Assembly (NCBI GenBank): GCA_019925095.2
Contig: CM034409.1
Span: 3,847,001-3,911,000, forward strand
Direction of reading: 5' to 3'
DNA: 64,000 nt
Source of the DNA: Dendrolimus kikuchii
Taxonomy: Eukaryota > Arthropoda > Insecta > Lepidoptera > Lasiocampidae
This document shows positions 1-12,295 of the stretch, piece by piece. Numbering within the stretch: position 1 is the stretch's first letter; each line of letters begins with the position of its first letter. The notes under the pieces were generated by a model. That model did no database searches and was not told the origin of the DNA. It saw only the letters and a list, made by a program, of their open reading frames with translations. Made by a program: the position numbers and the translations under genes.

Positions 1-172
1 GCCATAACAACCTTGAGTTGTGTTCCGGCATTCATTAGTGGCCCGGCTCCAGGCTCCCTTTAGAGAGCGGCAGCATATTGGTAGCACTTTTGGTGCTACA
101 AATGTCGATGGTAACCGCTTTCCATGAGCTGTGTCATCTGGCTATCTGCTGAACTTATGCAATAAAAATAAA
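1..172 (+). mobile_element. S1 SINE-like element, 5'-truncated by window start
   Basis: It matches the second half of S1 (GCCATAACAACCTTGAG to TGCAATAAAAA) and ends in a short A-rich tail, followed at once by an antisense RTE-a fragment. Confidence 0.75.
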
Positions 173-190
173 ATATATGTAGGTATAGAC

Positions 191-535
191 GTACATACAT
201 ACATACATAACTTCACGCCAGTTCCCTTGCGGGGTAGGCACGAACAACAGAGCGCCATTTAGGCTTATTCTTACACACCTCACTTGCTTCTTTGACATAA
301 CTCTTGTTATGCACGCTCGTCTGTTCTTAAGGCTCCTGACATCACCTTTTGCTCGTACACGATCAATTTGATCATGGAAGGTATGTCCTTCCACGACTTC
401 TGCATCCATCCACTTTTGCATTGTATATCTGTTTAGTCATTCTTTCATCATGCATTCTTTCCACATGCCCGAACCACCGGAGCATTCCTTTCCTTACCTT
501 CACCCCGACACTCTTTCAGACCAACTCTCTTATAG
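191..535 (-). mobile_element. RTE-a LINE 3' fragment
   Basis: On the - strand this reads the RTE pol C-terminus (VEGHTFHDQIDRVRAKGDVRS...) and then a (TACA)n tail at 191-206. It is broken by small deletions and stops. Confidence 0.75.
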
Positions 536-799
536 ACGTATAGATGATAAATGATCCAGGGTTCACAAAACATAAATAATATAAAGTCCAAGAGCTGCGC
601 GAGCGAAGTGACGACACGGTTAGTAACTAATACGCTTATTTACTATTCATAATTATCTCTTTAGGCAAGTTCCGTTAGACTTTCTCGTACGTTATGTATT
701 TAAGCGAATAATACCATAATTTTGTTTCGGACTTTCCGAGTCAGCTCAAATGGGTCGAATGAAATCACTAGCTCGGAATTTAATAGAAATCTTTACTGT

Positions 800-1300
800 T
801 AAGATTTTTCTTTTTGTTGAAGCAAGGGGAATACATTTCGTACAATACCGGGCCCTTTGTGGGGGTTAGACCTTACGCAGCTAGATTAAGCGCTGCACGG
901 CTTATGTGGGACTCTGGTACAGTTGTTCCCAAATACAGCACTAAACCTGAACAGCGCTTGTGGTTGGAAGAATATGAGACTCAGAACGTAGTTACGCCCA
1001 TGTTCATCTGTGCATCAAGGCTTGAGAATACCCCGGGGAAGCAGGGTAAACTCACTTCACCAACAGAGGTTTAGTTCCACTTTAGTTCCACCGCATCCCC
1101 AAATGCTGGTGGACGACTGTGAGGGAATCACGGGAGGAGATTAAGCGCATATCTGCGTCTCCAGACACCGGACTGACGTCGGTACCTGTGAGTCGCATGC
1201 GCACCTCTCTCCCTTAATCATTCTTACTGTTAAGGCTTGTAGCAACGCCAACGTCCTCGAGGATTTTTCGGACGATAGCGGGGATCCAGATACATTATTA
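800..1300 (-). mobile_element. Old LINE 3'-region fragment
   Basis: The segment around CTACGTTCTGAGTCTCAT (minus-strand reading) is homologous to the insert at 12,549-12,842, so it is repeat DNA even though an 86-codon + frame is open across it. Its class is not recognised. Confidence 0.45.
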
Positions 1301-1317
1301 TGTAATTGTAAATACTA

Positions 1318-1850
1318 CCGGTCGCCCGTGGTCGAAATTCGACCATAATAATTAATGTCAAAGACTATACTTCTATAATCGCAGATTTCGCCAAGGCTAC
1401 ACTGAATGACTTTAACAATAAACAAAAGAGTATATATGCGTGCGTGGGTCAAATACACGGTAGTGTGTGTAATGGTTTTTTTATTGATTTAATGTATTTT
1501 TAAAGCAAAATTTTCAAAAAATATTAGTATTCGTCGCTTGTTCTCTGTATAAACTATAATGGCCGCTTGCATAACGATCGCCTTTAAATAAAATTAGTTA
1601 ATCATATTAAACTGCCTAAATACTTTTAACACAGAACGTATTGACAGTTCTTTAAACATATTTAGCGGCAAATTTTGCGTTGTGCAAGACGCTAATTGTA
1701 TTTAAGGGTGTTAAATACGTTTTGTCTTTCTTAAATAAATTTAAGCAACCTTATGCAAGCGGCCCTAAGTGTACGAAATTTCATACTCCTCTGTCCGCAC
1801 AAATTTCGTAAAAAGGGGTACAAAGTTTTTGCTTAACGTATTAATATATA
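1318..1850 (+). repeat. Repeat V copy (CGCCCGTGGTCGAAATTCGACC)
   Basis: It shares with 13,345, 48,668 and (reversed) 21,300-22,003 the start CGCCCGTGGTCGAAATTCG, the middle ACAAAAGAGTATATATGCG and, further on, TTTCGTAAAAAGGGGTA. It carries a roughly 240 bp insertion relative to the 48.7 kb copy. Confidence 0.6.
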
Positions 1851-2394
1851 TAAAATAAAATAAAGTAGTATTTAAAAAATTATCACTCTCTTATAAAGAC
1901 GTGTAAATATTTTTTTGTCTTGTTTTGAAACTAATTCAAGGAGTAAAATGGAGTCATGGCAATAATTTGGAGAATTAAGAATTTTTTTCTCAACTTTAAA
2001 TAACTATATAACAGTTACGAAAAAATCGTTCGTAATACGAATCTGCGAAAGCGGTCGCTGTAGGCCCACCTGGTTTCTAATTGAAATCTGTAGATGTTCT
2101 TCTATTTCAAATGTGGCTAGATTTTATTTATGATGCGTTTCTGGGTCGTTATTTCGACACAGTAATTTTCAAAATGTCTCTCGACATCTATTTCTTTCTT
2201 GTTAGGAATGCGCATGTACTGTCCCTATAACCAATAAAATACCGGTCAACCAGGGACCTTCACCTACTTATAAAGTGACGGCCACACGGGCGTTGCCCTG
2301 TCCGGGTCATTGAACTACTTTACGATCCTTTTTTAGTGTTGCCATATTATAATTACTATAGAGATGTTGTATTTTCACGCTATCTACTGACACT
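1851..2394. other. AT-rich stretch, nothing recognised
   Basis: No gene and no clear repeat relative to the rest of the window. A locally GC-rich patch (2,270-2,310) codes for nothing recognisable. Confidence 0.3.
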
Positions 2395-2397
2395 GTA

Positions 2398-2820
2398 TTC
2401 TTATAAGTGGAGATATTGTAATTTTTCAAGCACAACATCATGAATCTCTTTTTTCACTCCTCTATTCTGACATACATCTTCTGTCACACCACAAATCATC
2501 ATATTATCCTTCACACAACGTCCATCTCTTGTTTGGTCTACCTTCACATTTGTAACATCAATATTGCAGTTAAAGATTCTTTTTGTCACGTGATATTTAT
2601 CTCTCCTCATTACATGCCCATACCACCTCAGTCTTCTTCCTCTCAATTTATCAGTCACGGGTGCAACTTTCAAATATCCCGTTATGTACTCATTTCCCAT
2701 CTTACTCATTCTTGTAACATCACAAATCCATCGCAAACATTCTCATCTCAGCTGAGTGGAGACGTTGTGGTGTATGACTCTAGTGGCCCAACATTCGGAC
2801 CCGTATAACATGACCAGTCA
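2398..2820 (-). mobile_element. Second RTE-type LINE fragment
   Basis: The - strand reads MRWICDVTRMSKMGNEYITG, then DKLRGRRLRWYGHVMRRDKY. The RLRWYGHVMRR motif is typical of the C-terminal part of RTE-clade pol. It is clearly a different family from RTE-a, with a complete frame for only 111 codons. Confidence 0.7.
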
Positions 2821-3496
2821 TATGACAGATTTATATATCTGACCTTTTAGTTTCAGTGGCATTAGTTTGTAGCAACTTTATGAGTGTGGAAACATAATAT
2901 GCAAAGCAAAAACACACTTTGTGAGGGATCGCAAGATTTGGTTTACCGCTTATTCGCTTTGATCTGTAATTTTCTACAGATGGTGTTAGTGTGCTGTATT
3001 ATTTATTATATTTGTATACAAAATGATATTTTAATGATTGGCGTTATCTTCCTAGACATGAATTTACATCACTATGTGAAATTCCAAATCTTGAGGTCTA
3101 ATAGTTTTTGGTAAAATGTACCATAAAAATTGACAAGCTCTAATAATGCTGGTTTTGAACATTTTTGAAAATCATAAACGTAAATGATCATCACAACAGA
3201 TGGTAAGCTATTCCTCATATCATAGAAGTATATACCTATTTCTAAGCTATAAGTAGTAGTTATAGATGTAATTGTCTATATCGGTTAGATATAATTGTGT
3301 AAACATTGGTATAGTAATGCATTTACAATATCACAGAAGAGTTCAGTTGTATTTAGACTGAATAATAAATATTAAGTATATTCGTTTTATAAGGTAATTA
3401 TAATAAATACGAATTTATTTGCGTAAATTATGTTCTCTTAATTCTAAAGTTAAGGTAAAAAATTCAATAAAGAATTATTATTATTGTAAATCACGG

Positions 3497-4056
3497 ACCA
3501 TAACAATGGCCCGGACTTTTGGGGGGCTTGCGTGGGGCGTGACACTGACCGACGATTATCCCTGTCTACACCACATCAAAATGCACCCAAGGACAAGCCC
3601 CGGTCATTGTAGGACTATTGTAGAAAATGAGAACAAAAGATACCGGGCTATTGAGGTGAACTGCTAGTGCAACTGGGGATATGAGACTATGGGGACTATG
3701 GCGTCTGCCCGTCGCAATGTTTAAGGATCATGGATAAAATGGGCAGACGGTGACTCGCCATTCATTGCACGGGCCCCTAAAAATGCCAAGATTGGCGAGG
3801 GGCAACATGGGTGTGAGTGGGTAAGGGGTGTCGAGAGGTGGGCTGCAGATTCACCAAAGCTACTTCCGACGTTATGCCATTTGTAACTTCCACCCCTGGA
3901 GCTTGAGTCTTAGCTGTAGCGATCTCCACTCCGTGCCGGCTGGCTAAGGCAAGCACGGAGGCGGGGGCCTTGCCTAGGCCCCCGGAGTCAGGTCCGAAGT
4001 GTCGCTACTCACCTAAGGCTTAACCTCAAAGCCCCCCCCCTGCGGGTTTATTATTA
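3497..4056 (+). repeat. Repeat W copy 1
   Basis: About 560 bp shared with reversed copies at 60.5 and 62.8 kb. It begins at the inverted pair GGGCCAT...ATGGCCC and ends CCCCCTGCGGG followed by a (TTA)n-like tail, suggesting a non-LTR or SINE-type element. The other copies help show that its internal short frames are not genes. Confidence 0.6.
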
Positions 4057-4790
4057 ATTATTATTATGTTCTTCCTTGACCCCATTTTTCAGTCATGGGA
4101 TAAAACATATCGCAAATAAATTATATCCCCAATAAATACGAACATGAAACAATTGAGCTACTATTATTCATACCAGTTTAATTTTTTAGACTGTATTTTA
4201 AAACTTTGAATATGATTTATCAAATGATTAAAATATCAGTCCTTAATATTGTCATTTAAATGTAAACATTTTTCCTTTCTCTAAAAAGCAGGCGAATTGG
4301 GGCGATTATTAATAGCACCAATATTGGAGGATTTTAATTGACGTATGTATATATGACTCTTGTTCAAATAGCTTCAGTAGTATTATTGTTTTTTAATATG
4401 TTTATCTTAAAATTTCTCTCTTGTAAAGTTTTTATAATGGCACTTAAAACAGTCATCTTCAACATCACCCCTACATATTTACAATATTTCTTTAACTATC
4501 AATGTTCTTTTCTAGCAAATAGATTATTTTAATTACGACATAGATTTTCGGCGTTCTGATCTGGCAACACTGTCTTTATTGGGTGTTATTATGATAAGAC
4601 TGGTTCACAAGACCTGTATGTATGTCACAGCCATTCTTCTTAAAAAAATGATTATTATTATAATAAATATGTATGTCATTGTATGTATTTATTATGTATA
4701 TGAATGCTGGGAACCGGTAATGATACTCCATACTAATAATAATGTGAAAGTTTGTATGTTCTCTATTCTTGAATGTTAGTCTGTACGTCA
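4057..4790. other. AT-rich stretch with no recognised feature
   Basis: Only short AT-biased open frames are present, and no repeat shared with the rest of the window was found. Confidence 0.3.
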
Positions 4791-4951
4791 GTGAACTCCT
4801 AAACCCCTGGATCGATTGTTATGATATTTTTTGTGTCTTCGAGTGGGACGTGGGATGGTTTAGTTTCACAACTGGACCAGGTAGGTGGCGCTGCAATCGG
4901 GTCCAAGATTTTTATTTCTCAGGGCTGGAAAATGATTGCCTTGTCTGCTAA
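4790..4951 (+). mobile_element. Helitron-related fragment
   Basis: It matches 47.7 kb in the GTAGGTGGCGCTG...CGGGTCC segment and the following 'atttttat..tcag' end. The terminal CTAGT is not preserved. Confidence 0.45.
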
Positions 4952-5061
4952 TGTATGTATATAAATGCTAGCTGCTAACCACGACTTCTAAATAGATAGA
5001 TAACACTTTATTGTGCATCAATACAAAATGAACTTAGAGACTAAAACTTTATCTAATTCCT

Positions 5062-5400
5062 AGCTTCTGCCCGCGACTTCATCCGCGTGGAATAGTTAAA
5101 AAAATTAAGTAAAAAATACCCCCCGATTTTGAAACATTCTTCATTGGCGCTCTGCTCCTATTGGTCTTAGCGTGATGATATATCGCCTATAGCCTTCCTC
5201 GATAAATGGGCTATCTAACACTGAAAGAAATTTTCAAATCAGACAAGTAGTTCCTGAGATTAGCGCGTTCAAGCAAAGAAACAAACAAACTCTTCAGCTT
5301 TATATCTTATACTAATATATAAAAGCTGAAGAGTTTGTTTGTTTGATTGATTGAACGCGTTAATCTGTTTTGAAGTACCCCGTCTTCATCTACCAGAACA
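5062..5400. mobile_element. Two Helitron-like elements head to head
   Basis: A - strand element starts at CTAGCTTCTGCCCGCGACTTC and runs to CTTCAGCTTTATA. A + strand partial element starts at once after it (TATAAAAGCTGAAGAGTTTG). The junction (5,285-5,345) is a roughly 20 bp-arm palindrome. Confidence 0.7.
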
Positions 5401-5773
5401 ATATCATCCATTGAAATAATGTATAGCTACAGTCGTGGCATGAAAAGGTTCGCCAGTTTTCAAATTGATTCATTTAACGTTCCGCGAGCACATGTTACCT
5501 TTTCAAAAGTCACAGAACAGACTGTTTCACAAAACTTTATGTTTAACTGTTTGACAATAAAGTTTGAAGTTATTTAGATCAAACTTGTTTGGTTTTCTAT
5601 CTTGTCTAAGAAGATTGTTTAAAGATGTAAAGCCTTTTTATTGGTTTTAATATTTATGCTAAGAGTCATGATTATATCCTCTTTGTTTCTGTTGATTAAA
5701 ACTACTGTTAATCTCAGTGTCTGTCATTGTCAACATTGCAATTTTCTTTTTTCACGTTGCTATATTTCATAAG

Positions 5774-6093
5774 AGAGTTTTTGGCGGGAACTGAAAGGAG
5801 ACGTTGTGATGCGCAGTTTTATCTTCTAAAAATGTGTAAAATTACTCTAAAATGAACAATAGTTGTAGGATATTGATAGTTTTTGAGTAGTAATTATCTG
5901 TTTTGTGAGAAATGTGAACTGTATAGTCAAATGTGGCCTTTTGAGTTTTCACAAGAACTCCGTTGAATGGCGTTAGTTGTAGCCTACAATACAACTGCGC
6001 GACTATTATACGAAGACTTAAACATCAGAATTGGCTGTATGGACTAAAGATTCCTTTGCCTGCCATTGTGGCGAATACAACTACTACTACTCT
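5774..6093 (+). repeat. Repeat X copy 1
   Basis: About 315 bp, nearly identical to 31,625-31,943 and 62,340-62,656. It starts TTTTTGGCGGGAACTGAAAGG and ends GGCGAATACAACTACTACTAC, with a (CTA)n tail suggesting a non-LTR 3' end. The near identity suggests recent activity. Confidence 0.7.
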
Positions 6094-6469
6094 ATATTTC
6101 ATAAACGTAATATTTATTAAATGTTGGCGGTACTGTTTTTTGAACTAGCGCAAAAAAGTCGCTTTAAAGGTGACGAACCTTTTGATACTGAGACTGTACA
6201 AAATGTAGGGTAAGACACCCAATAACTGACTACAACTCAACATTACGTTACGCTGCACACCGTCGTTGCGCTCTGTTTCCCGTTTGCCAAGAAACAACGG
6301 AATCCTCACATCAGTACGCATATATACATAAAAATACGCAAGTTGTTTATCGTGAAGAAAAATTCTCGTTTGTATGTGAATTAGTAAGCATATGGAATAC
6401 CTTATAACAAAATACCGTGTAACTGTAAAAGTTGTAAGAAATATTTTGCAAATTTTAGATAAATCTATA

Positions 6470-6668
6470 CTTAATATTAGAAAGAGGTAAAGTTTGTGAG
6501 TTTGTGACGTTGTAGGGGGTAATCTCTGGATCTACTAAACCGATTTTAAAAATTCTTTTACTGTTAGAAAGCTACCTTAACAGGGAGTGTCATAGGCTAT
6601 ATAAAATGACGCTATATACCACGGGAGCGGGACAGAGCGCGGGTGAAACCGAGCGGGCCGCTAGTTAT
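6470..6668 (+). mobile_element. Short Helitron-like element
   Basis: It contains the lepidopteran Helitron pattern (CTAAACCGATTTTAAAAATTC, ATAGGCTATATAAAATGACG) and ends GGCCGCTAGT. Confidence 0.65.
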
Positions 6669-6757
6669 ATATATTATAGTATGTTTATTTATGATATACC
6701 TAATAATCTGCACCACCTATATCGCCAGATTAGGTTAAACTATTCCTTAAGTTTGGT

Positions 6758-6892
6758 TACCTGGAAGAGATTGCTTTAAGCGATAAGGCCGCCTATAGTT
6801 TCTACCATGACAATATTGTAAGTGTGTATTTAAAAAAAAATATATATTTGGTGAGTAATAAAGTGTTATCTATCTATCTAAATTGACATTTG
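6758..6892 (+). mobile_element. LINE 3' tail
   Basis: CCTGGAAGAGATTGCTTTAAGCG, then GATAAGGCCGCC and AATAAAGTGTTATC, is a tail shared with 43,917-44,035. It ends in a (TCTA)n run. Confidence 0.55.
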
Positions 6893-7088
6893 TCATAACA
6901 TTTTGATGTTTGATTGGGGTCAAAAAAATTTGGGATACCTATCTATATAAAATTTTATCTCTGCGATCTCAGACCAGGGAAATAGACTCTCAAAGCGATG
7001 CCGGCTAAAGGAAGCCGACTTCGCAATAGGAAGCCGATCGCATCACAGTGCGCTACGAGAACTTAGTATTTATTAAATAATTCTATCC

Positions 7089-7396
7089 GTGCAGAACGGA
7101 GAAAGAATACAATTTCCTGGGGCCAGGCGGCCTGTCGTAAGAGGCGACAAAACAACCCACAGCCAGGTGGTAGGGTATTTGCTCGACTGGATGGCGACCA
7201 CCCCTGGTCTAGAGTATGCCGCCATAACAACCTTGTGTTGTGTTCCGGCATTAGTGACCAGGTTCCAGTCTCCCTTAAGAGAGCAGCAGCGCATTTGTAG
7301 CACCTCTGGTGTTGCAAATGTCCATAGGCGATGGTAACCGCTTTCCATCAAGTGGGCCGTCTGCCTGTCTGCTGATCTCCTGCAATAAAAAAAAAT
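7089..7396 (+). mobile_element. S1 SINE-like element, near full length
   Basis: It runs from GTGCAGAACGGAGAAAGAAT to TGCAATAAAAAAAAA. The flanks TAAATAATT (before) and AATAATTTAA (after) are compatible with a short target-site duplication. Confidence 0.8.
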
Positions 7397-7499
7397 AATT
7401 TAATCAGTTGGTATGGATAAATCGCACCCTTAGAGCTATAGATACCTAATTGAAAATATCAAGTTATTAATTTGGCCCAAGTACCCACAAATTATTTCA

Positions 7500-7665
7500 A
7501 GATATTCAAAAACGTCTGGTCGATACTGATACAACAGGAGACTGGAAGGCTGGAGCTTATCTCGCTCAAAGGATTAGCCTCTGTACACAGCGACGTAATG
7601 CTGCCAGTCTTCTAGGTACAATGCCTAGCAACAGTGGTCTGGTGGGGCTGGACGGGCTTTAATAT
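7500..7665 (+). mobile_element. LINE pol C-terminal fragment
   Basis: The + strand reads GAYLAQRISLCTQRRNAASL, then LGTMPSNSGLVGLDGL and a stop. It is the same module as at 24.6 and 40.2 kb (LGQR...IQRGN..SLLGT). Confidence 0.6.
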
Positions 7666-7691
7666 AGGATTTTAGTTTAATTTAATGTTTT

Positions 7692-8230
7692 TACATACAT
7701 ACATACATTCATACATAACTTCACGCCAGTTCCCTTGCGGGGTAGGCACGAACAACAGAGCGCCATTTAGGCTTATTCTTACACATCTCACTTGCTTTTT
7801 TGACATTCATAGCTCTTGTCGTGCACGCTCGTCTGTTCTTAAGGCTCCTGACATCACCTTCTGCTAGTACACGATCAATTTGATCATGGAAGGTGTGTTG
7901 TGGCCTTCCACGACTTCTGCATCCATCCACTTTTGCATTGTATATCTGTTTAGTCATTCTTTCATCATGCATTCTTTCCACATGCCCGAACCACCGGAGC
8001 ATTCCTTTCCTTACCTTCACCCCGACACTCTCTTTCAGACCAACTCTCTTTCTTACTTCGGTATTACGAACGCGGTCCGCGATTACTCCGCAGATTTTGC
8101 GCAGTGCTCGCATCTCGACCGCGTTTACTCTACTTTCATGCTCTCTCTTCCATACCCAACTCTTGCTTCTATACGTGAGCGTAGGTACCAGCACCGCGTT
8201 GTATATGGCAAGCTGGGCCTTCTGGCTGAC
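7692..8230 (-). mobile_element. RTE-a LINE 3' fragment, long
   Basis: It holds a 157-codon - strand frame, NAVEMRALRKICGVIADRVRN...GMLRWFGHVERM...ending YPARELA, then the (TACA)n tail. The reverse-transcriptase core itself is missing, so it cannot move on its own. Confidence 0.85.
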
Positions 8231-8429
8231 ATTTAGAAAAATTGTTTAATCTAATTCCCTTGCATTCAATTATATACCTTATATTTTATATAATGGATAT
8301 TTAAATTCAATGACAAAATGTTGATTTGGGTCTCGTATAATTTTAAGGGTGCGAAATGTAGAATAGTTTCCAGTGGATACAAATTAACAATCTGCCTGTA
8401 AAAATTCAAGTTAAAATTTTGTTGCGATT

Positions 8430-8705
8430 CGTTTTTCCACTTGTCCGTTGAGATTCGTTTTTCCACTTCTCCGTTCGAGTTTCACTTCTACTATGTGCCC
8501 CAGCACACATTTCGATTTTTCGCAGGTTTACTGCAAATTATGATTTAGTTACGTTAGGTACATTTTAATGAATGCATTTTTTAGTTAAACATATTTTAAT
8601 TAATCAAACAAAAAAACTGAATTCGATCCGGAACCAAAAAACGCGTAAGCTTTTTCGTGACAGAAAAATCCTAAGACCCCGAAGTTTCACTTCAAAAATT
8701 AAGTC
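8430..8705 (+). repeat. Repeat M copy 1
   Basis: It matches 35,200-35,555: GTTTTTCCACTTGTCCGTT, then CCAGCACACATTTCGATTTT, and CCTAAGACCCC just before GAAGTTTCACTTC. The final motif is a near-palindrome that recurs alone at 9.6 and 10.05 kb. Probably a non-autonomous DNA element. Confidence 0.55.
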
Positions 8706-8758
8706 ATTATTCTAAAAAGTGTAAGTCGTTGGATCATTCTAAATTACAACATTTTTTT

Positions 8759-8919
8759 TACATACATACATAACTTCACGCCAGTTCCCTTGCCGGGTAG
8801 GCACGAACAACAGAGTGCCATTTAGGCTTATTCTTACACACCTCACTTGCCTCTTTGACATTCATAACTCTTGTCATGCAAGCTCGTCTGTTCTTAAGGC
8901 TCCTGACATCACCTTCTGC
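8759..8919 (-). mobile_element. RTE-a LINE 3' fragment, short
   Basis: This is the (TACA)n tail and the last roughly 50 codons of the RTE-a frame on the - strand. Confidence 0.75.
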
Positions 8920-9078
8920 ATTTTTTTAAAATTATTTATTATTTATACTGAATCATAGTGTAGCTTGTAAGGATTAATTTCTGTGAAGGAATGTCAAACG
9001 GCAAAGCAAGAGATGTTTTCGAACAAAATGTTCTACTTTCCATACATAAATTAAACCTCGAGGCGCTAGGCGGCTCTT

Positions 9079-9320
9079 ACAACAGGCCAGGGGACAAAAT
9101 AACCCACAGCCAGGTGATAGGTAGGGTATTTATTCCGACTGGATGGCTACCACCCCTGGTCTAGGGTATGCCGCCAAAATAACCTTGAGTTATTATGACA
9201 GCAAACTCGCAGAGAGCAGCAGCGGATTTGTAACACCTTTGGTGTTGCAAGTGTCCATAGGCGATGGTAACCGCTTTCCAGCAGGTGGGCCGTCTTCCTG
9301 TCTGACTCGTGCAAAAAATA
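9079..9320 (+). mobile_element. S1 SINE-like element, truncated and diverged
   Basis: It begins inside S1 at CAGGCCAGGGGACAAAATAAC. It has an internal deletion after CAACCTTGAGTT and a decayed tail. Confidence 0.65.
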
Positions 9321-9636
9321 TAAATGCGTATTGCGGCATCATATTGCATAAAACGCAAGGGAACATGTTGCGACATAAAACATCATAATGGAAGACTTGA
9401 TCATTTCTCTAATCTGCATCTTTAACATCAACAATAGATATTATGTAAGATAATGAACTATAATGAGGAGTTTGTGGTGAAATAATTATAATAACAACAC
9501 ACATAGTTAATTAACTGTGACAGTTGTGTCAACGTTCAAATTGCTGGTTTACAAAGGAGGCTGTGTGACCCCCATAGAGGGGCCATGATAGAGAGACTAT
9601 GACGGCATGGATCGTTACATTTTAAAAAAAATGTAT

Positions 9637-9683
9637 GTGTAGAAGTTTCACTTCTACTCACACGAGTAGAAGTGAAACTTCAA
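9637..9683. repeat. Perfect palindrome around GAAGTTTCACTTC
   Basis: AGAAGTTTCACTTCTACT, a 6 bp spacer, and then its reverse complement. The arms are two copies of the repeat-M end motif placed tail to tail. Confidence 0.7.
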
Positions 9684-10084
9684 AAGATATACTCACAGAT
9701 AATTCTTGTCTAACTTTTATTAATATACATAATTCCTTTAGTCTACATCCGTCAACATATTATAATTCAACCTAAATTACACTTTAAATCATTAGCATAA
9801 AGTTCAAAATTCAATGCACTGTTACGCACAATTTCCTTTGATTTACGTATAAAAGAATATCTGCCTTAGGTGTATAGAGATAGAGCTAAAATTCATTTGA
9901 AATCTTTTAAGTTTTATTTCAATTAAAAATTAATACTAACGGCTAAAGAGAAATGTGTTTTATTTCGAATTGAATAAGGTTGAATATTATGTGTTTATCT
10001 CTGTTTAGTGTCACTTTATCGTTTCATCGAGAAATCACAACGATTCTAATGAAGTTTCACTTCAAAAATTAAAACAAAGTAATT

Positions 10085-10212
10085 AAAATGAACAAGTTGA
10101 ACAACAACTCATTGACATTGGACATGTTTGTCTCCCGTGATCACGGCTACTAAAAGAGGCTGAAACGTCGGAATAATAAAAATCAAATAAAATACTGCAA
10201 TTACAACAATTT
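10085..10212 (+). repeat. Fragment of the 24.9 kb inverted-repeat element
   Basis: It shares GTGATCACGGC, GAAACGTCGGAA and ATCAAATAAAAT with the right arm at 25,105-25,236. Confidence 0.5.
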
Positions 10213-10400
10213 GACGGTCTCTGTGGTTGAGCGGGCTAAGCCTTTGCCGGCCTACCTCACTGCAACGCAGAGGCTCCGGGTTCGATTCCTGGTATAGTAA
10301 ATTTCGGAAACGTATTTTATCCGTTATTTACTATGGTCTGGGTGTCTGGGATCGGCCCCAGAATAGTACTTTATATATTACCCATAACACAAGCGTAATT
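10213..10400 (+). mobile_element. tRNA-derived SINE head
   Basis: It has a tRNA-like start (GTGGTTGAGCGGGCTAAGCC) and a perfect B box GGTTCGATTCC at 10,279, followed by an unrelated body. There is no acceptor stem, so it is not a working tRNA gene. Confidence 0.6.
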
Positions 10401-10824
10401 TGCTTAATTTGCGGATATACAATATGTGTGTTTGTCTGCCGATTATTATTAAAAAAAACCCATCCCGAAATCCACTTGAACACATTCAAAAAAATTTTTC
10501 ACCTAAATCCTGGAACCTGATTGCAGCGCCATTTACCTGGTGCAGTTGTGAATCTAAACCGTCCCGAGACCAACACACAAAAAATTCTTCAAAATCGCTT
10601 CAGTCACGCAAGACAATTATTGTTCCCCGGCTGCAAATTGTCACATACAGAAAAATTCAAATTACATCTCGGTAAAGGTTTATAACAAACTTCCAGAGGA
10701 TTTTAAATATCTGCCCACAAATCTTTTCAAATAAAGACTACATAAATGGATGTTGGATAATGTTTTTACTCCGTTAACGAATTTTTAGGGTAATTTTTTG
10801 ACAAATTGCATATGATTGTCATGA

Positions 10825-11238
<414 letters not shown>

Positions 11239-12295
11239 TTCTTGTTAATTTTGTAATATTGTGTGTTTGATAATCTTCAAGAAAATTTGCACGCCTCATA
11301 GGCAAAACATGTGAATCTAGTATTCTTATGTAACCTCAAATTTATTTACCATATTTTAAGCAAATAAATGAATTTCAATTTGAAAGAGTTCAATGACATA
11401 CACAAGAACAGAATAATTTTATATATAAAGTTTTTTGGGCCACAAACCTTGCGGGGCGTCCTCAGAACACCATACTAAAGTTTCATTACAATCTGATCAA
11501 TAGTTTAGGAGCAAATTAAGTCAAAAATACAACCATTGATTTTTACAAGCTTTTATTTAACTTGCAATGGATTTATGTAAGTTCGGGTGGAATCTTGCAA
11601 GTTAAATTTGACCAACTTCCCGGTTTCCGATTGAGGTGACATTTTGCACGCATATGTATATCGCGTGACAATTTAATAATATGGTGGTACCATGGAGCTG
11701 ATCTGATGATGGAGTCGGAAGGTGGCCATAGGAACCCCTGTACGAAACAAGATAGACCCGTCGTGTTTGGGCTCATTTTACTTGTCTTGGCTAGCACTCT
11801 GCTGCTACATCATATCTAGGATCTCAAAAGCTTGTATTTAAAAACCTATTTAAAAAGTAAGTTATTATTTATAAGATTACAAAGAACACGTAGTAAATGA
11901 TATATTCAAGATTTAAAAAATATGAAATTAAAATAAATTTTATTTATTCTATTATGTAAGGCGTAATGAATATAATTAAAAAAATAATAAAATATTACAC
12001 TCCTTTGTAGATCATCTACTTCGTTTAAAACAGAATTTACTTTTCATTTAAAATATGCAAAACGTTTTAAACTTATTTTTAAAACAAATACTTAACTAAC
12101 AGTGTTTAGTCTCATAAAATACTTTCTTTCATAAATTTCGTTGTTTCGTGGAAATATGAAACGCCTCGTTAGATTAATGGGTTAGTGAGGTGTTAGAAAT
12201 TAAACAAAAAATACAATAATGGATGGTAAATGTAGGTCTATAAAAAATATAGCGACATATTCTAATTCCGCAACAGTTTAATATACAGTTGAGTC
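11239..12295. other. AT-rich, gene-free stretch
   Basis: It holds a weak repeat segment (11,440-11,540, shared with 53,750-53,830: TCTGATCAATRGTT) and another common-looking segment near CCCGGTTTCCGATTGAGG. Nothing coding. Confidence 0.35.

Noticed and set aside
814..1074. 86-codon + strand frame
   Set aside because: Its sequence is homologous to the nested repeat at 12,549-12,842, where the frame is broken, so it is repeat DNA.
10213..10297. Possible tRNA gene (perfect B box)
   Set aside because: The acceptor stem and A-box spacing are not tRNA-like and a SINE body follows. The same holds for 17,190-17,275 and 48,460-48,530.
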